Assembly (NCBI GenBank): GCA_035048485.1 | Contig: CM068586.1 | Span: 47,567,215 to 47,631,214 of the forward strand | Length of the DNA: 64,000 nucleotides | Reading direction: 5' to 3' | DNA from: Pteria penguin | Taxonomy: Eukaryota; Mollusca; Bivalvia; Pterioida; Pteriidae | Part shown: one piece after another, positions 1 to 10,640 of the stretch | Layout: every line of letters begins with the position of its first letter | How positions within the stretch are numbered: position 1 is the first letter of the stretch | Position numbers and translations under genes: made by a program | The notes under the pieces: generated by a model | The model's input: the letters and a program-made list of their open reading frames with translations, nothing else | The model's database searches: none | Told to the model about the DNA's origin: nothing

Positions 1-32
1 AACCCTAACCCTAACCCTAACCCTAACCCTAA
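1..32. repeat. terminal telomeric repeat (CCCTAA)n
   Basis: About five perfect CCCTAA units open the window. The C-rich strand reads 5'->3' from the first base, as it should at the left end of a chromosome with TTAGGG telomeres, the type found in most metazoans including molluscs. The tract is short, so the assembly probably stops just inside the true telomere. Confidence 0.85.
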
Positions 33-956
33 GATTGGAGATATATCCATTGGTCGTCCATCCAGGTTGGATTGAAAGTTTGCACAATCGTTGAACGAAA
101 GACAGGTACCTAGGATTCCTCTCCTGCCTGACACATTATTCAAACCGTCCAAGGACCACAGAAGTTCAATACCGTCACATTGTGATTTTATCTGAACGGC
201 TGCATGCACAGTAGCCTTTGTGATGAGGCTTAAGTCAAATCCAGCAAGTGAAAGTCCATTTGACATTTTCTCCCCAAAGCGAAAGGTGAAAATAATAGGA
301 CGAAAGGATGCAATTGTTATGTTGGCAATAGCTCGTTGAAGAGCTAAAAGAATCATGCTTCTATCGTCTGGTAAAACAAAAAGTTTATGCACATCATTCA
401 AGTCATGTTTGGCCAGAGTTTGTATGCATATTCCGTTGGTGGCTAATTCCAATAGTTCTGAACGAAAGTCTCGTTTCATCCCCGCAAAGGCATCGAATGT
501 TATTTTCCTTATCACATCGTTCGGATACATAACACTTCCACCTGCTGGAATAAGAGCTATCCAACCTTCCCAACCGCCTTCATAGAAAATTTGAAATCCA
601 AGGGAGTTGTTAAAATTCTTTAAGTCAACCTTTGAGAATAATGTTAGATCCAAGTGTTTTTTTAACATATCTTTCACTGGTCTAAGGCTAAAATTATCCT
701 TGTTCATAAGCGTCAAATGTCTTAGAGGCAATGATATTGCATGGACTCCTCGGAGTTCCAAAACACACCCATCAATGTCATTACAAAATTCTAACCACGT
801 ATCCTGTTCGGATGGCGTTAGAGTAGTGGATCTCATATAAATTTTACCATCTTGCCGTTTCAAGAATGCTTGTGTTGAGTTATAACGTCTCACTTTTTCA
901 ACAAATGACAGGTTTTCAAAGACGGTATCCTCAAACGTCTGTTCCTCTAACTCCAT
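31..956 (-). pseudogene. telomere-truncated copy of the subtelomeric Myb/SANT-like gene
   Basis: This is the 5' part of the gene at 4104-6847, with the equivalent ATG at 954-956. The frame is open across the A7 run (complement of 657-663) and down to the chromosome end. There the codons continue into the telomere repeat as alternating Leu-Gly with no stop. Only the first third of the protein remains. Compared with the inner copy it has one Gly-to-Ala change (GCA versus GGA codon near 310). Whether it is transcribed cannot be judged from sequence. Confidence 0.8.
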
Positions 957-1731
957 TGTGTATGACAATCTACAGAAAGAAGAACACACTGTTCAAGGGC
1001 ATGTATTTGAAACATGACAATAATGAAATCGAAAAATCACAAAAATAATCGATTGTTTTAGACTTACGATACCGACTGCATTTGGAAAATTTTGATTGTA
1101 CTAGAGTTACGGTGCCGACTTTGGACGGTCAATTAATATTAAAAACGCAACTTAATTGCAGCGGTTAAAAACAAAAATCGAAAGTAACTGGTTTCACATA
1201 GTCGTGGCTATAACCACAATATAAGGAACAATTCAAATTCTTTCCCCTTTTTATAATGTCTAATTTTCAATGCAATCCAAAAAGACATTTAAAATGCATC
1301 ACACCCAAAGAGAAAACTGATTAAATAAAGATATTTATATCATAGTTTTATCTTACCTTTTTTGTGATAATAATATTAACAATATTGTTATTACTATCTT
1401 TAAATCCATAGACTAAATGAACAGAGAATTCACATAAGATGATTTCCAAAGATATAAACTTTTAAATTCATTGAATAATTGATATGAACACATGTTATCA
1501 ACGAGAGCCTCAGTCGTATACACAGATTTGGACTAAAAACGACAACAAAGACGAATTTTCGAGTAAGGGTTAACCGGTTTAAACCAGGGTTAAACCGGTT
1601 GAACCTGGGTTAAACCGTTTTATCCGGTTTAAACATTTGTGATCATTTGGATCATAACAAAGTGCAAAAAATTATAAAATGGAGCAAGAAACAATACAAG
1701 ATTAGACGTTTTGCATCCAAACTGGCGTAAT
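957..1731. other. 5' flank of the truncated gene copy
   Basis: AT-rich non-coding sequence duplicated at 6848-7621. A pyrimidine stretch ending in AG lies just upstream of the ATG on the minus strand (near 965-985). It could be a splice acceptor for a 5' untranslated exon. No other gene is visible. Confidence 0.5.
1563..1646. repeat. GGTTTAAACC-type palindromic motif cluster
   Basis: Four or five degenerate copies of a short motif around GGTTTAAACCGG and GGTTAAACCGG lie in about 85 bp, roughly 600 bp upstream of the gene's ATG. The cluster is repeated at 7455-7530. The cores are palindromic, so a dimeric DNA-binding protein could use them, but no function is shown. Confidence 0.55.
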
Positions 1732-1938
1732 ATTTCATATAGAATTTATCATTAATACATGAGAAGGAGGATATTTGTAGGCCTACAAAATGAGACCAAG
1801 TTCAAATAAATTGGTTCACAAATTAAAAAGATACAGCCCATTCAGATATGAATTTACTACACAAATCTTATGAGAACATTCTGGTCACGTGATATCTATT
1901 TTAGAAAAATTCTCTTCTCTTCCCGCAAAATGCCTATA
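1732..1938. repeat. subtelomeric 207-bp box, copy A
   Basis: The unit runs from TATTTCATATAGAATTTATC to GCAAAATGCCTATACCC. It recurs at 2612-2820, 2866-3043 (5'-truncated) and 7622-7830. Each copy is followed on the right by CCCTAA repeats. Confidence 0.9.
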
Positions 1939-2007
1939 CCCTAACCCTAACCCTAACCCTAACCCTAACCAAACCCTAACCCTAACCCTAACCCTAACCC
2001 TAACCCT
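1938..2007. repeat. interstitial telomeric tract 1
   Basis: About eleven CCCTAA units in the same orientation as the terminal repeat, with one AACCAAACCC variant in the middle. Confidence 0.95.
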
Positions 2008-2049
2008 TATATAAGAATTCGGTATATTATAAAATGTATATATTTAATT

Positions 2050-2326
2050 CAATGTTATTTTATACCTATCTGGATAATAATAAGTATCAATATATGTCAT
2101 GAAAGTAAAACATTTCAAATATACTTGGATCTTACCTTTCATTCAGTACATTTCCTAAAATAATTCCATATTCCGAGCAACATGTAAAATGGCTGCCAAA
2201 TGTCTGCACAAGTAATGTACATCAAACAGAAAGAAGCTCATAAAATGCATTACTCAACTGTAACAAAATACATTAGTGGATCAATCCTAGCCCCGATCAA
2301 GAGGGAAGGTATGCTATTAACCCTAA
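2050..2326. repeat. subtelomeric X box, copy 1
   Basis: A segment of about 275 bp starting near TTATTTTATACCTATCTGGA. It recurs at 8177-8450 with scattered substitutions and small indels. Both copies end at the sequence ATGCTATTAACCCTAACC, running into telomere-like DNA. Confidence 0.85.
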
Positions 2327-2554
2327 CCAGATTGCCATGGGACATGAGGTATTTCCGTTTACAAAATGTCAATTTTTGCACATTTTGGGCAACAATGGGC
2401 ATTTGGACATGGGCATTTCGTCAAAGATCCCTTACCCTAACCAGATTGCCATGGGACATGAGGTATTTCCGTTTACAAAATGTCAATTTTTGCACATTTT
2501 GGGCAACAGTGGGCATTTGGACATGGGCATTTCGTCAAAGATCCCTTACCCTAA
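2327..2554. repeat. 114-bp tandem duplication bounded by CCCTAACC
   Basis: Two copies (2327-2440 and 2441-2554) differing at about one base. Each starts CCAGATTGCCATGGGACATG and ends GATCCCTTACCCTAA. Short open frames across it are incidental. Confidence 0.9.
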
Positions 2555-2613
2555 CCCTAACCCTAACCCTAACCTAACCCTAACCCTAACCCTAACCCTA
2601 ACCCTAACCCTAA
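2542..2613. repeat. interstitial telomeric tract 2
   Basis: About twelve CCCTAA units with one shortened unit. It is fused at its right edge to the start of the next 207-bp box. Confidence 0.95.
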
Positions 2614-3087
2614 TATTTCATATAGAATTTATCATTAATACATGGGAAGGAGGATATTTGTAGGCCTACAAAATGAGACCAAGTTCAAATAAATTGGTTC
2701 ACAAATTAAAAAGATACAGCCCATTCAGATATGAATTTACTACACAAATCTTATGAGAACATTCTGGTCACGTGATATCTATTTTAGAAAAATTCTCTTC
2801 TCTTCCCGCAAAATGCCTATACCCTAACCCTAACCCTAACCCTAACCCTAACACACACACACACATGAGAAGGAGGATATTTGTAGGCCTACAAAATGAG
2901 ACCAAGTTCAAATAAATTGGTTCACAAATTAAAAAGATACAGCCCATTCAGATATGAATTTACTACACAAATCTTATGAGAACATTCTGGTCACGTGATA
3001 TCTATTTTAGAAAAATTCTCTTCTCTTCCCGCAAAATGCCTATACCCTAACCCTAACCCTAACCCTAACCCTAACCCTAACCCTAAT
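2612..3087. repeat. 207-bp boxes B and C with telomeric tracts
   Basis: Box B (2612-2820) is followed by CCCTAA units (2819-2852). A short (AC)n stretch follows, then box C (2866-3043), which lacks about 35 bp of its 5' end, then more CCCTAA units to 3087. Confidence 0.9.
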
Positions 3088-3560
3088 TTAACCCAAAGGG
3101 TTAAAAAGGGTCAAACTTTTCAACCCCAATTTAACCCCAAGAGTTAAAAAGGGTCAAACTTTTTAACCCCAATTTAACCCCGAGGGTTCAAAAGGGTCAA
3201 ACTTTTTAACCCCAATTTAACCCCAAGAGTTAAAAAAGTTAAAACTTTGTTAACTCCAATTTTACCCCAAGGGTTAAAAAGGGTCAAATTTTTTAACCCC
3301 AATTTAACCCCAAGGGTTAAAAAGGGTCAAACTTTTTAACCCCAAGGGTTAAAAAGGGTCAAACTTTTTAACCCCAAGGGTTAAAAAAGGATCAAACTTT
3401 TTAACCCCAATTTGACCCCAAGGGTTAAAAAGGGTCAAACGTTTTAACCCCAAGAGTCAATTTTTTAACCCAAAGTGTTAAAAATGTTGAAACCGTTGGA
3501 AACATTTTGAACCCAAGGGTCAACATTTTTAACCCCGAAGGTCAAACTTCAAGGGTTAAA
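3088..3560. repeat. degenerate minisatellite with AACCCC / GGGTTA motifs
   Basis: About ten degenerate copies of a unit of roughly 40 bp alternating TTTAACCCCAA and GGGTTAAAAAGGGTCAAAC. Each unit carries a telomere-like CCCC half and a complementary GGGTT half, so it could fold. It ends near 3560 and is followed by non-repetitive AT-rich DNA. Confidence 0.8.
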
Positions 3561-4103
3561 AATAACTGTAACCATCGCTTAAATTTCTTTTTCATATGTG
3601 ATATTTGCTTTCGAGTTCCGGGGAATACTTCTAATATCCTGCTTAAACCCTTTCTCAAACTCTTGATACACACAGGCTACATTTGGTATGTCTATTGTTA
3701 AAGTCCTCTTTTGATGAAGTCAGATCATAAAGAGATAAAGAATGGATTTCGTAAAGGTTATGTCTGACATTACATCTCAGCATTGGTCCTTTTTCATCTT
3801 AAGTTGGTATCCTCCTTAAAGCTGTATATCCCGTTAATAATTATTTCATAAACCTTGCCTTGAATCAATGTCATCTGTATTAAATTTAATCATAGAAGTA
3901 TAAAAGGTAAACACCAGATGTGTATTATAATATTAATATAACTACTAGAACTTACATTGATTCAAGTAAAGATTGACGAAATACATATATCATTCCTTTA
4001 TAGATATTAATCAAAACACAGATATCGATACCATACTAATTGTATTATAGTTCAAACAATTACTACAATCGTGCTAAAATTCTTAAAGTCAAATATCATT
4101 TAT
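3561..4103. other. 3' flank of the subtelomeric gene
   Basis: AT-rich sequence with no recognised feature. It lies downstream of the minus-strand stop codon at 4104-4106 and would contain the 3' untranslated region. Confidence 0.5.
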
Positions 4104-6847
4104 CTAAACTTTATACAGCTTCAATTGAAAGGATTTAAATGTCCTGAATGGAATGTTTTCAGTCATACATTTATCACGATATACATTATACATCTCTTTA
4201 TGTGTACGATTTTTAACCAGTTTTATCTTCTTCACAATGTCAATTTCTGCTTCACTCCATTTTGTGCTACGATTTATTCTAATCGGTCTGCATGTTGCTT
4301 CTCGTCTTGGAGCGATGTCTTGGTCTTCATGAATATGTTCATCACTGAATTTAAGAGTATTCTCCTCTTGTAACTCGTAGTTAGGGACCTCGCGGTTTGA
4401 ATCCTCAATTTGATCCCGTTTCGTTTCAACGGTACGCTCTTGGATCAACTTGTGTGGTATGGTCCAATGTAGGCGGTATAATGTCAGTTGGTTGAATCGA
4501 AATGATTGCAATACATAACATGACAGTATTTCAAGTTTTTGCAATTGCTTGGCAGACAAAGGCACTTCACGCATCAATTTAGGAAAACTATCAAAGTTGA
4601 CAAACCATCCATCCATCATAAAAGCAATGCAGCTTACAAACGTCAAAGTGGTGACGGTCAGGTCTAGAGAAAGATTTTTTGTCTTGAGCTTTCGTAAACA
4701 GACGTCTAACCACGGTAACTGGACTGTTATTTTTTTCAACTTGCTCACATAGATTAAGTCTCTTTTCTGGAGATCTCCTTTGACAAGATTATATATCATA
4801 TCAAGGGTTTGGCTGTTGACTAGTTCGATTCTTTTGTCGTTAATAATTTTCCAATAATTATTTTTGTAGGTCCAAGTTAGTGTTGCGTCTTTTCCGGTGG
4901 TAAGTGTAAGAGCAGGAAAATAAACAAGTCCAAGTTCTTCAAGGCCCGCAGACAATATTTCAAAGAGGTTTAGATTATGATTCTCTATCATTAAACACAA
5001 TTTCGGATAAACCATTTTGGTGTCAGTCCTTCTCCTATACGTCAGAGTGTCACATAAGTTTTCTTTGGTGATGGAACCTACTACAGGGTATCTAGTGTTA
5101 ACACTCTGTAACTGATACAAGAACTGGTCGTATGATGAGAATATTTTGGCCTTTCCTAAGTCGTGAAAGTCTTGAAGTAATGCTGTTATGAGACGCCTAC
5201 CAATCACACTGTAGCTGGAATCTATATAATCATCAAACCCGGCGGCTCGTTTGATGCTTAAACAAACGTCTGGGGAACATGTCCATATTGCAAGTGGTGG
5301 CAAGGTAGATTCGGTTTCGGTTGCGGTTCTGGGATTGCTTAATGCCAAAAATCCGAGCTGATCAGTGAGGCTTTTCGAGTTTCCTAATACGCCTGGCCCT
5401 AAAGGCGTAGAATAGTGATTGCTTCTCCAACATAATGGATGACCCCAGAGAAGTTTCTCTATTGCTAGCTCAAATTGGTAAGCCTGCCATGTTGCCCCAA
5501 TGTTAACGGTGCGTTTCTTTTCACTAAAAATGTTTCGAAGTTCATCTAGTAAACCTATGGCAATTTCTCGAACTTTCTGAATCACAATTCTCGGTATAGG
5601 GACTATCATGGCCTGTTCTTGTAACAGATTTGTCAATTTTGTAAAGTCTATGAAATCTGAGGCATCTAAATGATTAATGGTCGGAATGGATTCTACAACT
5701 ATTTCTAATCGGCATGAACTTTTTTGAAGACATAACAAAGAACTGCCTATTGCTGACAGGTATAAGTCTGCATCACGCATGAGGGCCCGTGCTGAATTAG
5801 GATGCATGCATGTGCTGGCTAGAATGCCCCCTGACACCGGATGGTATCGACCTGGGGGCCTTCTGTGCGGAATGTCTGCATAAAGTTGAACGAATCTTAA
5901 CTTAGCCGTACTAACCTCGCGTAAGATTGGAGATATATCCATTGGTCGTCCATCCAGGTTGGATTGAAAGTTTGCACAATCGTTGAACGAAAGACAGGTA
6001 CCTAGGATTCCTCTCCTGCCTGACACATTATTCAAACCGTCCAAGGACCACAGAAGTTCAATACCGTCACATTGTGATTTTATCTGAACGGCTGCATGCA
6101 CAGTAGCCTTTGTGATGAGGCTTAAGTCAAATCCAGCAAGTGAAAGTCCATTTGACATTTTCTCCCCAAAGCGAAAGGTGAAAATAATAGGACGAAAGGA
6201 TCCAATTGTTATGTTGGCAATAGCTCGTTGAAGAGCTAAAAGAATCATGCTTCTATCGTCTGGTAAAACAAAAAGTTTATGCACATCATTCAAGTCATGT
6301 TTGGCCAGAGTTTGTATGCATATTCCGTTGGTGGCTAATTCCAATAGTTCTGAACGAAAGTCTCGTTTCATCCCCGCAAAGGCATCGAATGTTATTTTCC
6401 TTATCACATCGTTCGGATACATAACACTTCCACCTGCTGGAATAAGAGCTATCCAACCTTCCCAACCGCCTTCATAGAAAATTTGAAATCCAAGGGAGTT
6501 GTTAAAATTCTTTAAGTCAACCTTTGAGAATAATGTTAGATCCAAGTGTTTTTTAACATATCTTTCACTGGTCTAAGGCTAAAATTATCCTTGTTCATAA
6601 GCGTCAAATGTCTTAGAGGCAATGATATTGCATGGACTCCTCGGAGTTCCAAAACACACCCATCAATGTCATTACAAAATTCTAACCACGTATCCTGTTC
6701 GGATGGCGTTAGAGTAGTGGATCTCATATAAATTTTACCATCTTGCCGTTTCAAGAATGCTTGTGTTGAGTTATAACGTCTCACTTTTTCAACAAATGAC
6801 AGGTTTTCAAAGACGGTATCCTCAAACGTCTGTTCCTCTAACTCCAT
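4104..6847 (-). CDS. intronless subtelomeric gene, Myb/SANT-like C-terminus, frameshifted as given
   Basis: I do not recognise the family. The chosen start is ATG at 6845-6847 (Met-Glu-Leu-Glu-Glu); the stop is at 4104. The run of six As (complement of 6549-6554) shifts the frame and stops it after about 103 codons. The duplicate at 31-1938 has seven and stays open. With seven, the frame would give about 914 residues in one exon. The last 55 or so residues (Lys-Trp-Ser-Glu-Ala-Glu then Thr-His-Lys-Glu-Met-Tyr and Pro-Phe-Arg-Thr-Phe) look like a Myb/SANT helix bundle with a basic lead-in, suggesting DNA binding. An acidic segment precedes it. I see no signal peptide, membrane span or reverse transcriptase/transposase motif. 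A single long exon is unusual here and hints at a mobile-element or retrocopy origin. The six-A run may be an assembly error. Confidence 0.65.
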
Positions 6848-7830
6848 TGTGTATGACAATCTACAGAAAGAAGAACACACTGTTCAAGGGCATGTATTTG
6901 AAACATGACAATAATGAAATCGAAAAATCACAAAAATAATCGATTGTTTTAGACTTACGATACCGACTGCATTTGGAAAATTTTGATTGTACTAGAGTTA
7001 CGGTGCCGACTTTGGACGGTCAATTAATATTAAAAACGCAACTTAATTGCAGCGGTTAAAAACAAAAATCGAAAGTAACTGGTTTCACATAGTCGTGGCT
7101 ATAACCACAATATAAGGAACAATTCAAATTCTTTCCCCTTTTTATAATGTCTAATTTTACATTGCAATCCAAAAAGACATTTAAAATGCATCACACCCAA
7201 AGAGAAAACTGATTAAATAAAGATATTTATATCATAGTTTTATCTTACCTTTTTTGTGATAATAATATTAACAATATTGTTATTACTATCTTTAAATCCA
7301 TAGACTAAATGAACAGAGAATTCACATAAGATGATTTCCAAAGATATAAACTTTTAAATTCATTGAATAATTGATATGAACACATGTTATCAACGAGAGC
7401 CTCAGTCGTATACACAGATTTGGACTAAAAACGACAACAAAGACGAATTTTCGAGTAAGGGTTAACCGGTTTAAACCAGGGTTAAACCGGTTGAACCTGG
7501 GTTAAACCGTTTTATCCGGTTTAAACATTTGTGATCATTTGGATCATAACAAAGTGCAAAAAATTATAAAATGGAGCAAGAAACAATACAAGATTAGACG
7601 TTTTGCATCCAAACTGGCGTAATATTTCATATAGAATTTATCATTAATACATGAGAAGGAGGATATTTGTAGGCCTACAAAATGAGACCAAGTTCAAATA
7701 AATTGGTTCACAAATTAAAAAGATACAGCCCATTCAGATATGAATTTACTACACAAATCTTATGAGAACATTCTGGTCACGTGATATCTATTTTAGAAAA
7801 ATTCTCTTCTCTTCCCGCAAAATGCCTATA
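5923..7830. repeat. subtelomeric segmental duplication, proximal copy
   Basis: The inner partner of 31-1938. It covers the first third of the gene, its upstream flank, a second GGTTTAAACC cluster (7455-7530) and the 207-bp box D (7622-7830), and it too ends at CCCTAA repeats. Confidence 0.95.
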
Positions 7831-7940
7831 CCCTAACCCTAACCCTAACCCTAACCAACCCAAACCCTAACCCTAACCCAAACCCTAACCCCTAACCCTA
7901 ACCCTAACCCAAACCCTAACCCACACCCTAATCCTAACAA
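7829..7940. repeat. interstitial telomeric tract with variants
   Basis: CCCTAA units mixed with ACCCAA, CCCCTAA and CACACCC variants. It is more degenerate than tracts 1 and 2 and therefore probably older. Confidence 0.9.
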
Positions 7941-8176
7941 ACACTTATAAGTGACCCTACATCACTAGATTGTTAAAGTAGGTTAAATAGTTTATGTAGA
8001 AGATACAGGTAAACATTGAGGGTTACATGGTCAAGGCGGGGCAAATTGGTTTATATTATAAGATTGCTTTATAACATAGATGATTACATTCTCCGAGAAT
8101 CAGATCTTATTCTATTTATGCACAGCTTAATATATTATAGTTGTTTGTGAATGACTCTATATGTCGGGATCAATTT

Positions 8177-8450
8177 TATTTTATACCTATCTGGATGATA
8201 ATAAGTATCAATATATGTCATGAAAGTAAAACATTTCAGATATACTTAGATCTTACCTTTCATTTCAGTACATTTCCTAAAATAATTCCATCTTCCGAGC
8301 AACATGTAAAATGGCTGCCAAATGTTTGCACAAGTAATGTACATCAAATCAGACAGACGATCATAAAATACATTATTCAACCGTGACGAAATACATTAGT
8401 GGATCAATCCTAGCCCCGATCAAGAGGGTGGGTATGCTATTAACCCTAAC
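8177..8450. repeat. subtelomeric X box, copy 2
   Basis: Copy of 2050-2326 with about 5 percent differences by eye. It lies between two interstitial telomeric tracts. Confidence 0.85.
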
Positions 8451-8564
8451 CTTAACCCTAACCAAACCCTAACCCTAACCCTTACCCAACCCTAACCCCC
8501 TAACCCTAATCCTAACCCTTAACCCTATCCCTAACCCTAACCCTAACCCCTAACCCTTACCAAT
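8438..8564. repeat. innermost interstitial telomeric tract
   Basis: CCCTAA with many variants (CTTACCC, CCCCCTAA, TAATCC). This is the last long telomeric tract going inward; small remnants occur at 8803-8820 and 14126-14142. Confidence 0.9.
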
Positions 8565-9100
8565 AAATGGGGCTCTGCAGCCAATATGGGGCCCATGCAG
8601 CCAATAATAGGGCGCTGCAACCAAAGTTTTGCAGCTTTCTCGCGGACGTGAGAGAAGATACCAAATATAAAATAACTAAATTCATACCCAAACTCAATTC
8701 TTTCACAATATTATTGTCATTGTAGTAGCAACACAAAGGGTCATAACTCTGTAACCAATGACAGAATTTTTTTAAAACTTTATATGTAAATCACAATATA
8801 AGTACGTAACCCTAACCCTAAGTACAAATTTAATGATATATCACTTATATCATTACACAAGAACCTTGATCTAAGCCTAACATAAGAATATACAGTAATT
8901 AATTATATTGGGCAGGCCTTAACATTGAAAAGTGCCATAACTCAGTAATCAATGAGTGAATTTCATTGAAACATGGAAATGAAATACCTAACAATATCAT
9001 GCATATCACACCTCTACAATTCTACAATTACCTTGGCTTTGCCCTAACAAAAATCTGTACTATATATTATTATTTAGGCTCAATTTTTACATTGCAAATG
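8565..9100. other. no gene recognised
   Basis: AT-rich sequence. Three short repeats around GCAGCCAATA at 8575-8625 are the only structure I see. Confidence 0.4.
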
Positions 9101-9106
9101 ACTTAC

Positions 9107-9377
9107 CTTAATAATCCATTGTCTGTCATCTTCTGAAAAATTCCGTGATAGTCCAAAGGAGGGGGATAGGGGTGAAAAGGTGAGGAGGAGGAGGAGGTTG
9201 GGGTTACACGACAACAAACTATCAATATAATCTGTTGATTCTTAGGTAAACTATAGATTAAATTGACTGAAATCAAGCATACTCACGAACCAATTCTGCT
9301 TTGCGGGCTGCGTCTTCTTTTCTTCTTCCACAATAAATTAAGTTACCAATACATTCATAAAAAAGGAACAAGGTGAT

Positions 9378-9412
<35 letters not shown>

Positions 9413-9649
9413 GTTTTTGCTCGATAAAAGAGAACATTTAAATAGCCAGGGACTAGATTTAGGGTTAGGAAAATTACAAAGATAACGTAAACATCACTTA
9501 AGATTAATGAAACAATTAAAAGATTAACTTCTCGAACAATTAAATAGTTTAAAACTCACCAGTCTTCTTATTCCAGTAAACGTCATGTCTCTTTAAGTCC
9601 TTTGAAACTGAAACTCTTTCGTCTTTTGAACACCAGTGGAGGGACGTTT
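9107..9649 (-). CDS. three candidate exons of an unidentified gene
   Basis: Three minus-strand blocks look like spliced exons. The first is 9560-9649, with acceptor TTTTTAACAG, donor CTG|GTGAGT and one open frame of 29 codons including His-Trp-Cys-Ser-Lys-Asp-Glu and Tyr-Trp-Asn-Lys-Lys-Thr-Gly. The second is 9287-9324, lysine-rich, with donor TTC|GTGAGT and an unclear acceptor. The third is 9107-9132, with acceptor TTTTTCAG and donor AAG|GTAAGT. The phases can be joined. I do not recognise the protein, and no start or stop exon was found. Chance splice-like motifs or a decayed gene remain possible. Confidence 0.3.
9380..9411. repeat. poly(T) tract
   Basis: Uninterrupted run of about 32 T inside the intron between two candidate exons. 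Confidence 0.95.
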
Positions 9650-10007
9650 CTGTTAAAAATGGATACATCCAATAGTAAAAAGTTCGAAAAATACAATTAC
9701 GATTGATAATTCCATTGCACACAGCTCATAGAAATGTTCAATAAAGTAATATAAATGGCTGGAATGATTTTTTATTCTATAAAAGATGATATAGGGTTTA
9801 ATAATATCGATTAAAACCAGTGTAAAACCCTAATATCCAATGGTACATCTTAGGTAAAGAGTTCGGCAAAATGATATTCCAATTGATTCCATTACCATTG
9901 AGCCAATGTGAATATTACGATAGAAATATTTTGAATTTTCAGACAAGCGAAGAAGATTTGGGTTTGGTTAGGGTTAGTGTTTTAATCATTTTGTTCATAA
10001 CCCTTGA

Positions 10008-10132
<125 letters not shown>

Positions 10133-10389
10133 TAATATTGACATTTTCTGTCTCTTATTTTTTATTCAGGTATACAATATTAACATTTACAGTTTTCTTT
10201 TCTTTGTAGTTAAAACCAAAATCATGTCTATAATATTAGAGTGAATGGTTAGGGGTTAAGATTAGAATCATGATATAATTTTTCATATATAGAATGTTCT
10301 TCTGAATACTCCTATGCAAAACTTACGCTTTTAAATTTCAAGTTTGCTTTTGACAAAAATCTTTTAAAATGTTGCACTGTCCAAGTAAC

Positions 10390-10640
10390 ACATTACCGCT
10401 TTAGGATTTGGATTAGGATTAGGGAAAAGCTAGGGTTTGAATAGGCAAATTGCCGCTTTGGGTAGCAAATTACCGCTTTAGGCAGCAAATTACCACTTGT
10501 TAGCTAAAACGGCAATATGCTACTTCAGTACCAATTTACCGCTTTACAGCAAATGTCGCTTTAAGAAGCAATTTACCGCCGCGGTATTTTGCTACTCAAG
10601 TAACAAATTACCGATTTAGGTAGCCGCGGTAAATAGCTTC
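10390..10640. repeat. degenerate repeat around AAATTACCGCTTTAGGTAGC
   Basis: About nine imperfect copies of a roughly 20-bp unit, some inverted (GCGGTAAAT), including a CCGCGG palindrome. Flanking DNA to 11120 is AT-rich with nothing recognised. Confidence 0.6.

Larger units (their letters stand above)
31..1938. repeat. subtelomeric segmental duplication, distal copy
   Basis: This segment is a near-identical copy of 5923-7830. I see three differences: G/C at position 310 versus 6202, seven Ts at 657-663 versus six at 6549-6554, and a small change near 1276 versus 7168. It contains the 5' third of the subtelomeric gene, its upstream flank, the GGTTTAAACC cluster and the 207-bp box. Its left edge is fused directly to the terminal telomere repeat. 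Confidence 0.95.

Noticed and set aside
355..1048. Plus-strand short frames over the truncated gene copy
   Set aside because: Shadows of the minus-strand coding frame; identical shadows occur at 6247-6939.
2200..2663. Overlapping 125- and 108-codon plus-strand frames
   Set aside because: They cross the 114-bp duplication and telomeric repeats and end in Leu-Thr or Pro-Asn repeats from CCCTAA.
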